A DNA stretch of 53,523 nt from Sphingomonadaceae bacterium (GTDB lineage: Bacteria > Pseudomonadota > Alphaproteobacteria > Sphingomonadales > Sphingomonadaceae), in the NCBI GenBank assembly GCA_947476425.1, contig CANJQJ010000019.1:1-53523 (forward strand), read 5' to 3'. The translations under genes and the position numbers were made by a program. The notes under the pieces are model-generated. The model was not told the origin of the DNA. It ran no database searches and saw only the letters and a program-made list of their open reading frames with translations. Within the stretch, counting starts at the first letter, position 1; every line of letters starts with the position of its first letter. Positions 24,807-32,924 of this stretch are shown here, one piece after another.

Positions 24807-26681
24807 ATGCTACAATTTATTCGCCGTGACAGGACATTTGCCGTGGCGTTTGCCCTGCCGGTCGTCGGCCTGGTGGCAATATTGCTTACGGCCGTCTCGG
24901 TGTTGCTGCTCTTGATGATGAGCGCCCAGAATTCGCTTCAGGTCGAGCAGGAAGGCCGACTTGCGAGAGCCGGGTTGATGGCGCGCGCGGAGAGCCTTCG
25001 CGGAACCATCGGTGATTTTGCCGTGTGGAACGATACCGTCGACCGAATGGTACTTCATCAGGACCTGGCCTGGGCCGATGCCAATCTCGGCCCGTATCTC
25101 TATGGCATGCACGGCTATGAATATAGCTTCGTGACTGGTCCCAACGGCCGCGTCCTTTATGCCAGTGCTCGCGATCATCGCACGGCACGCACTCCCGAGG
25201 CGGTTGGCGGCACAGCATTGAGAGGCGCATTGCGCGAATTGCGGCGGCGCCCGGGCGGCACTGACCAGCGCAAGGTGGTGATTGGAACGGTCGATGGAAT
25301 GCCCGCCCTGATCGCCGTTGCTGCGATCATCCCGACGAGCAAGGCTTTCGCGCTTCCGTCTCGGCATGCGGATTATCATCTCGTCACCATCAAGCAGATC
25401 GACGCGACATTGCTTGCGCAGATCGGACGCGATTACGGGCTCGCCGACCTGAAGCTGGCCAATGGCAGCAAGGTGGGTACCGTCAACCTCCTGCGATGGG
25501 ACAACAAGCCGATCGCGCATTTCGAATGGACTTCGACCAGACCGGGCACGGCGACCATTTCGTTCCTGCTACCCTTGCTCGCGCTGTTGATCACGCTTTC
25601 GACCGGAGCCGCCTATCTTATCCTGAAGCGGAGCCGGGCGGCGCTCGAGGCCGCCCAGGCGGCGAAAACGGATGCCGTCGCCAAGGAAAAGCTGGCGATC
25701 GCCGAGCGCGCGCGCCATGCCGACCTCGAGAAGGCGGTGGCCGGTGTGCGTGCCGAAAACGGCCGGCTTAACCAGGCTGCGGAAGCCGCGCGAGGCCGCT
25801 CGTCGGCGGCGCGCACAAGGGCGCTGGCGGCAGTCGCCAACGATCTCGACAGCGAGATTGCTGCATTTGTGGGCGAACTCAACGATACCGCGCACGAACT
25901 AGCCGACCTTGCCGGCGAGATGCGACATGCCGCGGTGAAAACGAAGGATTCGGCGACGAATGTGATGCAGGCGAGCGTTCAATCAAGCTCCAGCCTGGGT
26001 GAGGTCGCGCATTCGACGCAGGCATTGGTGACCTCGTTCAATTCGGTCCACCGCCACGCGGAGATTGCCAGCAAATCGGCTCAATATGCCCGTCACGAGG
26101 CAGAAACGGCGACGGATCGCATCGATGTGATGCGGGGCTCGGTCGATGCGATCAGCATGATTGCGCGCAATATCGCCGGACTTGCGGAGCAGACCAACTT
26201 GTTGGCGCTGAACGCAACGATCGAGGCGGCGCGGGCCGGGGAAAACGGACGCGGTTTCGCTGTAGTCGCCAGTGAGATCAAGGCACTTGCAGGCAACACC
26301 GCGCGACTGACCGATGAGGTCGAGCGGCGGATCGAGGAAATCCGGACGACGACGGCCGATTCAATCGAGACGATCATCCACTTCATTGCCTCGCTCGATC
26401 CGGTGGCGAATGCCGCCACGACGATCGAAGGCGAGGTCGCGGATCAATCGCACGCGCTCAGTCGGATCGACGAGCGCATCGCGCATGTCGTGGAGATTTC
26501 CGACGCGCTGGCGACGCTTTCGAAGGCGGCAGGGAACGCCGCCGAACAGGGTTTCACCAGTGCCGACGCGGTTGCGGTCAAGAGCCGCCTGATGATCGAT
26601 CGGGTGACGGGGCTGGGACAATCGATCGCCGCGCTGTCCGAGGGGCTGCGCAAGGATCATGACGTGCGGGCGGTGGCTTGA
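24807..26681 (+). CDS. Methyl-accepting chemotaxis protein with CHASE4 sensor
   Basis: 624 aa. TM1 (about 11-38), a periplasmic CHASE4 domain (about 60-215; [14 protein letters not shown] and [25 protein letters not shown]), TM2 (about 255-275), then a coiled coil and the signalling domain with hairpin tip [33 protein letters not shown]. No HAMP domain is obvious; a long alanine-rich helix (280-335) takes its place. It signals to CheA/CheW, and the ligand is unknown. No che genes are nearby. ATG 24807 is preferred to TTG 24804. The gene is alone between a terminator and a palindromic repeat. Confidence 0.92.
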   Translation: MLQFIRRDRTFAVAFALPVVGLVAILLTAVSVLLLLMMSAQNSLQVEQEGRLARAGLMARAESLRGTIGDFAVWNDTVDRMVLHQDLAWADANLGPYLYGMHGYEYSFVTGPNGRVLYASARDHRTARTPEAVGGTALRGALRELRRRPGGTDQRKVVIGTVDGMPALIAVAAIIPTSKAFALPSRHADYHLVTIKQIDATLLAQIGRDYGLADLKLANGSKVGTVNLLRWDNKPIAHFEWTSTRPGTATISFLLPLLALLITLSTGAAYLILKRSRAALEAAQAAKTDAVAKEKLAIAERARHADLEKAVAGVRAENGRLNQAAEAARGRSSAARTRALAAVANDLDSEIAAFVGELNDTAHELADLAGEMRHAAVKTKDSATNVMQASVQSSSSLGEVAHSTQALVTSFNSVHRHAEIASKSAQYARHEAETATDRIDVMRGSVDAISMIARNIAGLAEQTNLLALNATIEAARAGENGRGFAVVASEIKALAGNTARLTDEVERRIEEIRTTTADSIETIIHFIASLDPVANAATTIEGEVADQSHALSRIDERIAHVVEISDALATLSKAAGNAAEQGFTSADAVAVKSRLMIDRVTGLGQSIAALSEGLRKDHDVRAVA

Positions 26682-26704
26682 GCATTTACTGCTTCAGGTG
26701 ACTC

Positions 26705-26799
26705 GTCATCCGGGCGAACGCCGGGGGTCAACAATACTGCGATTTTCTCGATCGCGAGACCTGTGGGTCGCCTGTCATCCCGACTTTCGTCGGGATGAC
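26705..26799. repeat. Dispersed palindromic element, copy A
   Basis: A ~95-bp intergenic element: a GTCATCCGGGCGAACGCCGG hairpin at one end, a central conserved core CGATCGCGAGA-CTGTGGGT (about 26749-26768), and a perfect palindrome at the other end with arms GTCATCCCGAC and GTCGGGATGAC (26774-26799). It shares its layout with copies at 32925-33017 and 45491-45583. Confidence 0.85.
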
Positions 26800-26815
26800 G
26801 AAGGGGGCGACGGGG

Positions 26816-28096
26816 TCAGAGAGTCCAGCGATCCACCGATGGGTTTACGCTATGGCTGCGCCAGATGCCCTTGAGATCGGCGATCAGGCCATCGGGTGCG
26901 ACGAGATCGTTGATGCGGGCGCCGTCCATGGCGCGATATTCCTCGTGCGGGACGGCGGCGAAGACGATGTCGTAGCGACCGGAAAGCGCTTTCGGATCGA
27001 TGGTGAGGCCATATTCATGCGCGGCTTCCTCGCTGTCGGCGAGGGGATCGTGGATGACGATTTCGTGGCCGAGCCACTTGAGCCGCCGGATCACATCGAC
27101 AACCTTGCTGTTGCGCAGATCGGGGACGTCTTCCTTGAAGGTGATGCCGAGCACGAGCACCTTGCCGAGGCGGCTGTTGCGGCGGGTGTGTATGGTGTCG
27201 GCAACCCACGGGCCCATGCCGTCGTTGATCGATCGTCCGGCAAGGATCACGCGCGGGAGATGCCCAAGGCTCTGCGCGCAATGGCTGAGATAATAGGGAT
27301 CGACGCCGATGCAGTGGCCGCCGACGAGGCCGGGCTGAACCTTGAGGAAATTCCATTTGGTGCCAGCCGCATCGAGCACGTCCCAGATCGAGATGTCGAG
27401 CTTGGCGAAGATCTGCGTGATCTCGTTCATGAAGGCGATGTTGATATCGCGCTGCGCATTCTCGATGACCTTGGCGGCTTCCGCTGCCTTGATCGAGGCG
27501 GCGCGGAAGGTACCGGCGGTGGTGACCGCGCTGTAGATCTCGGAGACGCGATCCAGCGTCTCGGCGTCTTCGCCTGCGACGACCTTGATGATTCGATCGA
27601 CGGTATGCTCGCGATCGCCGGGATTGATTCGCTCGGGACTGTAGCCGAGGAAGAAATCGACGCCGCGCTTGAGACCGGAGACACGTTCGAGCTCGGGACC
27701 GCAAATATCCTCGGTCACGCCCGGATAGACCGTGCTTTCGTAGATGATGATGGTCTTGCGGCCGGGGCGGATCAATTTTCCGACGGTGCGCGTCGCGGCA
27801 ATAACCGGGCGAAGATCCGGGCGGTTCGCGTCGTCGACCGGTGTTGGAACGGTGACGATGTAGACATCCTTGCCGATGACGTCTTCCGGCTCAGACGTGA
27901 GGGTCAGCGACGAGGCAAGCAGGCGATCATGGCTGATTTCGCGCGTGCGATCGACGCCGCTGCGAAGTTCGTCGATACGCCCCTGGTCTATGTCGAACCC
28001 GGTGGCGGGGAAATGGCGGGCCAACGCCACCGCAAGCGGCAGGCCGACATAGCCGAGTCCGATCGTAACGATGTGCGGCTGTGCTTCGCTTGACAT
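26816..28096 (-). CDS. Nucleotide-sugar dehydrogenase (UDP-N-acetylhexosamine type, TviB/WbpA-like)
   Basis: 426 aa UDP-glucose/GDP-mannose dehydrogenase-family enzyme. It oxidises the C6 hydroxyl of a UDP-sugar to the uronate with 2 NAD+, supplying surface-polysaccharide precursors. N-terminal Rossmann motif GLGYVGLPLA, middle segment SIKAAEAAKVIENAQRDINIAFMNE, and catalytic-cysteine motif GGHCIGVDPYYL. The AGTKWNF and NPGDREHTV segments favour the UDP-GalNAc/UDP-GlcNAc (VipA/TviB) branch over UDP-glucose dehydrogenase. ATG 28096 has AGGG upstream; TTG 28102 is an alternative. No other polysaccharide genes lie beside it. Confidence 0.9.
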   Translation of the reverse strand: MSSEAQPHIVTIGLGYVGLPLAVALARHFPATGFDIDQGRIDELRSGVDRTREISHDRLLASSLTLTSEPEDVIGKDVYIVTVPTPVDDANRPDLRPVIAATRTVGKLIRPGRKTIIIYESTVYPGVTEDICGPELERVSGLKRGVDFFLGYSPERINPGDREHTVDRIIKVVAGEDAETLDRVSEIYSAVTTAGTFRAASIKAAEAAKVIENAQRDINIAFMNEITQIFAKLDISIWDVLDAAGTKWNFLKVQPGLVGGHCIGVDPYYLSHCAQSLGHLPRVILAGRSINDGMGPWVADTIHTRRNSRLGKVLVLGITFKEDVPDLRNSKVVDVIRRLKWLGHEIVIHDPLADSEEAAHEYGLTIDPKALSGRYDIVFAAVPHEEYRAMDGARINDLVAPDGLIADLKGIWRSHSVNPSVDRWTL

Positions 28097-28231
28097 TTTC
28101 AACCCTGAAATAGTGCAGTCTGCTGTATTACCTAGCTACAAGGTGCCGATTGCATTTCGATTAACGCTGCGGTGGCGGCATCCCGGCGGCGTCTTGAGAG
28201 TTGTGATGTCGAATCTATCGAGGAGAAGAAG

Positions 28232-28759
28232 ATGAACCTGGGTATTCACGCGCTATCCGCCGCGTTGCTGGTGACGACGATCCCTGCAGGGGCGATTGCG
28301 GCGGCGCCCGCGACCGCCTCCGCGACGCTCATCCGCAGCGACGGGACCGAAATGGGGCATGCAAACTTCACCGCTCGGGCCGGCGGGGTGTGGCTGGATG
28401 TGAACGCAACCGGCCTGTCGCCCGGTTCGCACGGCATCCACCTGCACACGACCGGCGCCTGCACCACGCCGGATTTCGTGTCCGCGGGCGGGCACTGGAA
28501 CCCGATGCATCGCAAGCACGGGCTGAAATCGCCGGAAGGGCCGCATATGGGCGATCTTCCCAACCTTGACGTCGATGCCTCGGGCAAGGGCCATGCGGCG
28601 GGACTGATCGCTGGTGCGACGCTCGACGCCGGTGCGATGGGGTTGCTTGATGCGGATGGCTCAGCGCTGGTGATCCATGCCGGGCCGGATGACAATATGA
28701 CCGATCCATCGGGCAATAGCGGTGGTCGGCAGCTTTGCGGGGTCGTCAAGGCGGATTGA
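28232..28759 (+). CDS. sodC: Superoxide dismutase [Cu-Zn], periplasmic
   Basis: 175 aa. Signal peptide MNLGIHALSAALLVTTIPAG... cleaved near AIAAAP (residue 24). Metal ligands appear in the SodC order: GIHLHTTGAC (His-x-His and the disulfide Cys), GGHWNP, KHG, PHMGDLPN and LVIHAGPDD, with the second disulfide cysteine in GGRQLCGVV. It removes periplasmic superoxide. The start was set at the ATG with AGGAG 7 bp upstream. Single gene, convergent with thpR. Confidence 0.94.
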   Translation: MNLGIHALSAALLVTTIPAGAIAAAPATASATLIRSDGTEMGHANFTARAGGVWLDVNATGLSPGSHGIHLHTTGACTTPDFVSAGGHWNPMHRKHGLKSPEGPHMGDLPNLDVDASGKGHAAGLIAGATLDAGAMGLLDADGSALVIHAGPDDNMTDPSGNSGGRQLCGVVKAD

Positions 28760-28769
28760 TTGTCCGGGC

Positions 28770-29300
28770 TCAGCCCAGCGGATAGCGCGCGATAATCGTG
28801 TAGATCGCGCCTTCGTGGCCGAGCGTGCTCTCGTACAGGCAGAATTCGCCGATCTCGGCGGAGACTGCCGGCACGGCGGGTCCTTCGACGAAGGAATCGA
28901 TGCCGCCCGCCAGGCGGCCGAGGCGCGCTAGCGTGATGTGGGGCAGGTAGCTCCGCGTCTCGGGGGCGACGCCGACCCGCGTGAGCGCGCGATCGACCTT
29001 GTTGTGGAGGATGTGAAGCGGCTCCTGAGGGGTCACGCCCACCCAGAGCGCATCGATGCGCCCCTTGCGATCGAACTGGCCGATCCGGTCGAGCGTGATC
29101 GTGAAGCGCGGATGGTGGACGCCGCCGAGGGCAGCAGCGATATCCTCGCCCTGATGACGATCCACTTCGCCGATGAAACGAAGCGTCAGGTGAAGTTGAT
29201 CGTCAGTCTGCCAGCGCGCGTTTGCGACACCGCCCATGTGCGCGAGCAGGATATCGCGCATCGATCGCGGTGGTCGGATGGCAACGAAAAGGCGATACAT
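28770..29300 (-). CDS. thpR: RNA 2',3'-cyclic phosphodiesterase (ThpR/LigT)
   Basis: 176 aa 2H phosphoesterase with both HxTx motifs: HLTLRFIG near 44 and HITLARLG near 125. The opening MYRLFVAIRPP is the standard ThpR N-terminus, and that ATG was chosen although the frame is open upstream. The family hydrolyses RNA 2',3'-cyclic phosphates and can ligate tRNA halves in vitro. Divergent from the Bax-inhibitor gene; a perfect inverted repeat lies between them. Confidence 0.9.
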   Translation of the reverse strand: MYRLFVAIRPPRSMRDILLAHMGGVANARWQTDDQLHLTLRFIGEVDRHQGEDIAAALGGVHHPRFTITLDRIGQFDRKGRIDALWVGVTPQEPLHILHNKVDRALTRVGVAPETRSYLPHITLARLGRLAGGIDSFVEGPAVPAVSAEIGEFCLYESTLGHEGAIYTIIARYPLG

Positions 29301-29347
29301 CCGGATTCCCTTGAAACCTTGCTTCAATACGCCGATATTATAGCAGC

Positions 29348-29371
29348 GGAACCGGGAATTTTCCCGGTTCC
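29348..29371. promoter_or_regulatory. Perfect 11-bp inverted repeat upstream of Bax-inhibitor-1 gene
   Basis: Arms GGAACCGGGAA and TTCCCGGTTCC are separated by two T. It ends 20 bp before the ATG of the Bax inhibitor gene and 47 bp upstream of thpR. It could be an operator for one or both genes or, in RNA, a stable 5'-leader hairpin just upstream of the GGAGAG ribosome-binding site. Confidence 0.5.
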
Positions 29372-29391
29372 TTATGGTGGAGAGTTTCACG

Positions 29392-30126
29392 ATGGCAAAT
29401 TGGTCTGACCCCCGGTCGAACGCGACTGTGCGCGCGACGTCGGTCGGCACGGACGCGGCCGCATTCGATGCGGGCCTGCGCTCCTACATGCTTTCGGTCT
29501 ACAACTACATGGCCTCGGGTGTGCTGCTGACGGGTGTCGTCGCGCTTTTGTTCGCGCGGAGCGACGCAGCTCCCGCAATCCTGTTCGGTCCGGGTATCCT
29601 GAAATACCTCATCATGTTCGCCCCGCTGGGCTTCGTGATGGTGCTGAGCTTCGGCATCAACCGGCTGTCGACGCAGGCCGCTCAGGCCATCTACTGGGGC
29701 TACGCCGCGGTGATGGGACTTTCGCTGGCCTCGATCTTCTTTATCTACACCGGCACCTCGATCGCTGAGACTTTCTTTGCGACCGCGGCAGCGTTCGCCG
29801 GCCTGAGCCTCTACGGCTACACGACGAAGCGCGATCTCTCGGCGTTCGCCACGTTCCTGGTGATGGGCGTGGTTGGGCTGATCATCGCTTCGCTGATCAA
29901 CATGTTCCTGCATTCCGGTGCGCTGCAGCTGGTGATCAGCTTCGTCGGCGTGCTGCTGTTCGCTGGCCTCACGGCCTATGACACGCAGCGGATCAAGAGC
30001 ATGTACTATCAGGTTGCTGGCAGCGACATGATCGGCAAGACGGTGGTGATGGGCGCATTGTCGCTTTATCTCGACTTCATCAACATGTTCATGTTCCTGC
30101 TCCAGTTCATGGGCAATCGCCGCTGA
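29392..30126 (+). CDS. Bax inhibitor-1/YccA family membrane protein
   Basis: 244 aa with seven predicted membrane spans, as usual for BI-1/YccA proteins. Characteristic pieces are YNYMASGVLLTG, APLGFVMVLSFG, YWGYAAVMGLSLASIF and the C-terminal LTAYDTQRIKSMY and LYLDFINMFMFLLQF. Bacterial members are linked to membrane protein quality control (YccA inhibits FtsH in E. coli) or to Ca2+ leak. The ATG at 29392 has GGAGAG 7 bp upstream, so the earlier in-frame ATG at 29374 is unlikely. A strong terminator follows. Confidence 0.92.
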   Translation: MANWSDPRSNATVRATSVGTDAAAFDAGLRSYMLSVYNYMASGVLLTGVVALLFARSDAAPAILFGPGILKYLIMFAPLGFVMVLSFGINRLSTQAAQAIYWGYAAVMGLSLASIFFIYTGTSIAETFFATAAAFAGLSLYGYTTKRDLSAFATFLVMGVVGLIIASLINMFLHSGALQLVISFVGVLLFAGLTAYDTQRIKSMYYQVAGSDMIGKTVVMGALSLYLDFINMFMFLLQFMGNRR

Positions 30127-30151
30127 GCTGCTGACGTAGACGTTGAATTCG

Positions 30152-30187
30152 AAAGGCCCGGCGGAGCGATCTGCCGGGCCTTTTTTT
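30152..30187 (+). terminator. Rho-independent terminator after Bax-inhibitor-1 gene
   Basis: Stem AGGCCCGGC/GCCGGGCCT with loop GGAGCGATCT, followed by seven T. Confidence 0.95.
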
Positions 30188-30190
30188 GGG

Positions 30191-30619
30191 TCAGGCGATC
30201 CGCCGGGCGTCGGCGAGAAGGTGGGCGGCGACGCGGCGATCGTCGCGGTCATATAAGAAATGTTCGCGGTAGCTGGTCTCGAACTTGGCGAGGAAAGCGC
30301 TTTGGTCAGGGGCGGGGGTAGCAATCATGGTGGCGAGGCATTCGTAACGGATGGCGTCGAGATCATTCTGCCGGTCCTCGAGTGCGATGATTTCGGGGGC
30401 CAGCTTCCTGACACAACGCAGATGGGCTCGGTAGCAGGCCTCGGCATTGCAGCTGGCGCATTGAAAGGCTGCGACCGCCACGATCCAGGCCCCACGATCG
30501 TGCCGGGACGCGAACCCGGGGGCGGACAAGGCGACGGAGGCGGCCGTCGTCGTGCTTAGTAATTGACGACGCGAGATATTGGCCGGGCGGTCGCCCGGCG
30601 CTAGGGTAGAGTCAGCCAT
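30191..30619 (-). CDS. Tat-signal secreted protein, unknown function
   Basis: 142 aa. A twin-arginine signal (SRRQLLSTTTAASVALSAPG, residues ~16-35) points to folded export through Tat. The mature part is rich in charged helices and has a CASCNAEACYRAHLRC cluster of four cysteines that could form disulfides or bind metal. No named family was recognised. GAGGAG lies 9 bp before the ATG at 30619. It converges on the terminator of the Bax-inhibitor gene and is divergent from the small RHH protein gene. Confidence 0.7.
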   Translation of the reverse strand: MADSTLAPGDRPANISRRQLLSTTTAASVALSAPGFASRHDRGAWIVAVAAFQCASCNAEACYRAHLRCVRKLAPEIIALEDRQNDLDAIRYECLATMIATPAPDQSAFLAKFETSYREHFLYDRDDRRVAAHLLADARRIA

Positions 30620-30713
30620 TTGCGCGTCTCCTCGTAAGACGTGTCGGTGGTCAGGGGCGGAGGGGTGCGCTAACACCTCCCCATCCGGAACTTTATGACT
30701 GGAATACAGGTAG

Positions 30714-30902
30714 ATGTCAATTGATGACGGGAAAAAAAGACATCGGGGCCGTCCACTTGCAGATACGGATCGCGTCGAGGTCCGGATGGCGCAGTCAATC
30801 CTTCAGGAAATCGACGATTGGCGAGCGCAACAGCTCGACAAGCCCAACCGTCCCGAGGCGATTCGTCGGCTGCTGTTGGTGGCGCTGAAGGCGGAGCGGT
30901 AA
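30714..30902 (+). CDS. Small ribbon-helix-helix-like protein
   Basis: 62 aa. RGRPLADTDRVEVRMAQSILQEIDDWR followed by RPEAIRRLLLVALKAER fits a CopG/Arc-type ribbon-helix-helix: one short strand (VEVRM) then two helices. Such proteins bind DNA as dimers and are often antitoxins or plasmid regulators, but no partner toxin protein is encoded next to it. It ends 30 bp before the promoter of the candidate antisense RNA. ATG 30714, with AGG close upstream. Confidence 0.7.
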   Translation: MSIDDGKKRHRGRPLADTDRVEVRMAQSILQEIDDWRAQQLDKPNRPEAIRRLLLVALKAER

Positions 30903-30932
30903 TTCGCTTCGATGCTGATTTTATAGGGAAAC

Positions 30933-30961
30933 TTGACCAAAGGGGCGGCGTGGTCTATATC
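30933..30961 (+). promoter_or_regulatory. Sigma70-type promoter for candidate antisense RNA
   Basis: -35 TTGACC (30933-30938, 5 of 6) and -10 TATATC (30956-30961, 4 of 6) are separated by exactly 17 bp. The expected start point at about 30968 coincides with the first base block complementary to the toxin mRNA. Confidence 0.6.
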
Positions 30962-30967
30962 GATCCT

Positions 30968-31030
30968 CGCCTTATCTTATAAACATCATTTCCCGAGAGC
31001 GTGCCGCTGCAACGGTGCGCTCTCAGTCGT
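30968..31030 (+). ncRNA. Candidate antitoxin antisense RNA of a type I toxin-antitoxin locus
   Basis: A short plus-strand RNA is inferred from the promoter to the hairpin GAGAGCGTGCCG/CGGTGCGCTCTC (30995-31006 and 31013-31024, 10 of 12 paired, loop CTGCAA). Its first ~20 nt carry GCCTTATC (30969-30976) and TATAAACATCA (30978-30988). The same two blocks recur as direct repeats at 31167-31174 and 31178-31188, over the start codon of the oppositely transcribed peptide gene, so the RNA would pair with that start region over 19 bp with one small internal loop. It has no coding capacity of note. The termination signal is weak (AGTCGTTT after the stem). Confidence 0.55.
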
Positions 31031-31081
31031 TTCGGGCCCCTGCGTTTGGAGGCGGGGCTGCAACCCCGCCCCCGCCCGTCA

Positions 31082-31186
31082 TCACCTTGACCTCGATACT
31101 TCCAGAATCTTGAGAACAAGCGTCGTGAAGGCAATTGCCGCCGTGATGATGGCGACGATGAGATCTGCCTTATCCGATATAAACAT
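31082..31186 (-). CDS. Candidate type I toxin: 34-aa single-span membrane peptide
   Basis: 34 aa: MFISDKADL, a hydrophobic stretch IVAIITAAIAFTTLVLKIL (about residues 10-28), then a basic tail EVSRSR. The ATG is preceded directly by AAAGGGGGTG, which also extends to GTGAT pairing with 16S rRNA. Shape and the IITAAI core recall the Fst/Ldr toxin superfamily, though this is resemblance only. Coding status is supported by a paralogue at 41351-41458 in which many differences are synonymous or conservative. The mRNA would start near 31232 (-10 CATAAC at 31239-31244, -35 TTGCCC at 31262-31267, 17-bp spacing) with an 8-bp hairpin at its 5' end. Confidence 0.6.
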   Translation of the reverse strand: MFISDKADLIVAIITAAIAFTTLVLKILEVSRSR

Positions 31187-31196
31187 CACCCCCTTT

Positions 31197-31232
31197 CCGA
31201 CGGCATGATTACGGCATGTGCCGCGCCGTCGG
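31197..31232 (-). promoter_or_regulatory. 5'-leader hairpin of the candidate toxin mRNA
   Basis: On the minus strand CCGACGGC and GCCGTCGG are perfect 8-bp arms around a 20-nt loop that can itself fold (CGGCA/TGCCG). The 3' arm ends right at the Shine-Dalgarno of the 34-aa peptide. Structured leaders that limit translation are common in type I toxin mRNAs. Confidence 0.55.
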
Positions 31233-31312
31233 ATGAGGGTTATGAGGTCGTTGCGGGCGCAGGGCAATATTCAAGTGTCTGATATTTCGACGCTATTCAA
31301 GAAATCACGGTT

Positions 31313-31939
31313 CTACGCCGTTTCGCGTTTCGGGGTCAGTGCCTCGTCGGTTTCGCGGGCGCGGATCCACGCGGGGCGGGCGGTCAGGCGGGCGACGTAG
31401 GTGGTGAAGGCGGGGCGTTTCTCGATCATGCCGAACTCCATGCCGAAGCCGAGTTGGGAGCCGAGATAGACGTCCGCTGCGCTGAAGCGGTTGGCCGCGA
31501 CATATTCCCGATCGGCGAGCATGGCATCAAGGGTCTCGAACACCGCTTCGAAGCTGCCATAGCCGACCATGCGCTGCTGCTCGGGGGTGGGCGTCGCGCC
31601 GATCGCGCGATCGACCCAGCTATGCTCAATCGGTCCGGCGGCGAAGAACAGCCAGCGATAATAGTCGGCGCGATCTGAAACAGGCGGGGCGAGGCCAGCT
31701 TCGGGGAAGGCGTCGGCGAGGTAGGCGCAGATCGCGGCGGTCTCGGTGATGATACGATCGCCATGGACCAGCGCTGGGACCTTGCCCATCGGATTGATCG
31801 CGCGATATTCCGGGGCCTTCATCGACGTTGCATAATCCAGCAACTCTGTGCGGTAGGGGAGGCCGACCTCCTCGAGCATCCAGCGGGCGACGCGGCCACG
31901 CGACATCGGATTGGTGTAGAAAACCAGTTGGTCGCTCAT
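31313..31939 (-). CDS. Glutathione S-transferase family protein
   Basis: 208 aa. N-terminal thioredoxin-like domain (LVFYTNPMSRGRVARWMLEEVG; the glutathione-binding KVPALV and ETAAICAYLAD segments near 55-75) and an all-helical C-terminal domain (FSAADVYLGSQLGFGME, the N-capping box region). It probably conjugates or reduces small electrophiles with glutathione. The ATG overlaps the stop of the upstream dienelactone hydrolase gene (ATGA), so the two form a coupled pair. Confidence 0.9.
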   Translation of the reverse strand: MSDQLVFYTNPMSRGRVARWMLEEVGLPYRTELLDYATSMKAPEYRAINPMGKVPALVHGDRIITETAAICAYLADAFPEAGLAPPVSDRADYYRWLFFAAGPIEHSWVDRAIGATPTPEQQRMVGYGSFEAVFETLDAMLADREYVAANRFSAADVYLGSQLGFGMEFGMIEKRPAFTTYVARLTARPAWIRARETDEALTPKRETA

Positions 31940-32820
31940 TTCAATTCCTTTCTCAGGAAGGCGATGCTTCGATCCCAAGCGAGCGTGGCGGCGGCCTCGT
32001 TGTAGCGCGCCGCCGATGTGTCGTTGTGGAACGCGTGCTGGGTGCCGGGATAGTCATGGCGCGTTACAGCGACATGGGCGTGACGGAGCGCCTCGACCCA
32101 GGGCCCGGCGCGCGGATTCACGAAATCGTCGTTGCCGGCATAATGAAGCATCAGAGCGGCCTTGACCCTCGCCGCCTCGGAGGGCGGCGGCGGTGGGCCG
32201 TAGAAGGCCACACCGGCGCCGAGGCCGTCGCCAGCGGCTACCGCGATGCTATCGACCATGCCGCCACCCCAGCAGAAGCCGATCACCCCGACCTTGCCGT
32301 TGGTGCGCTTGTCGGCGCGCAGCCAATGCAGTGCGGCGACGCCGTTGCGGACGGTGTGGGGCATGTCCAGCGCGCCTATCATGCCGCGCGCCTTGTCCTC
32401 GTCGGCTGGCGTGCCACCGCCGGGCGAGAGGAAATCGACTGCCAGCGCCGCGAATCCGGCGATCGCGAGGCGACGCGCGACATCCTCGATATAGGCGTTG
32501 AGGCCGCGATTCTCGTGGACCACGAGGATGGCGGGGCGACGCACGGGCGGACCAGCGGGTTCGACGAGATAGGCCTTGAGGCGATCATTTTCAGCGCCCG
32601 GCAGCGTCAGCCATTGGGCGTGGACGCGCTTGTCCTCCGGGGCGATCTGTGCCGCGGCTGCAGGGTCGGCTGCGATCGTTGCGGCGAGTGCCTGTGCGGC
32701 GGCGAGGCTGCCAGCGAGGCGGGTCATCTCGGCGAAGAAGCGGCGGCGATCGAGATGCCTGTGGGTGTAGGCATCGTAGAGCGCGATGGCGCGGGTCTTG
32801 ATGTCGTCGGGGGAGTGCAT
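31936..32820 (-). CDS. Dienelactone hydrolase family protein
   Basis: 294 aa alpha/beta hydrolase. The nucleophile is the cysteine of GFCWGG near 183, and the rest of the triad is visible as Asp in HYAGNDDFVNPRAG and His in YPGTQHAFHND. The first ~60 residues (HLDRRRFFAEMTRLAGSLAAAQALAATIAAD) look like a Tat-like or membrane-targeting leader seen in exported members of this family. It is coupled to the GST gene downstream. Substrate unknown. Confidence 0.9.
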   Translation of the reverse strand: MHSPDDIKTRAIALYDAYTHRHLDRRRFFAEMTRLAGSLAAAQALAATIAADPAAAAQIAPEDKRVHAQWLTLPGAENDRLKAYLVEPAGPPVRRPAILVVHENRGLNAYIEDVARRLAIAGFAALAVDFLSPGGGTPADEDKARGMIGALDMPHTVRNGVAALHWLRADKRTNGKVGVIGFCWGGGMVDSIAVAAGDGLGAGVAFYGPPPPPSEAARVKAALMLHYAGNDDFVNPRAGPWVEALRHAHVAVTRHDYPGTQHAFHNDTSAARYNEAAATLAWDRSIAFLRKELK

Positions 32821-32924
32821 GGCTCGTCTCCGTCTAACGCGGGAAGTTAGGCGGGGAGAGGGGGGCTTTCAAGGGGGCGTTGGGGGGGAGGGGCGTCCAC
32901 TATCGTCGTGCCGACGACCACCCT

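Noticed and set aside
31082-31267. 61-aa reading of the toxin frame starting at 31267
   Set aside because: The first 27 residues come from the leader hairpin region and the proposed promoter; the strong Shine-Dalgarno and the paralogue alignment support the ATG at 31186.
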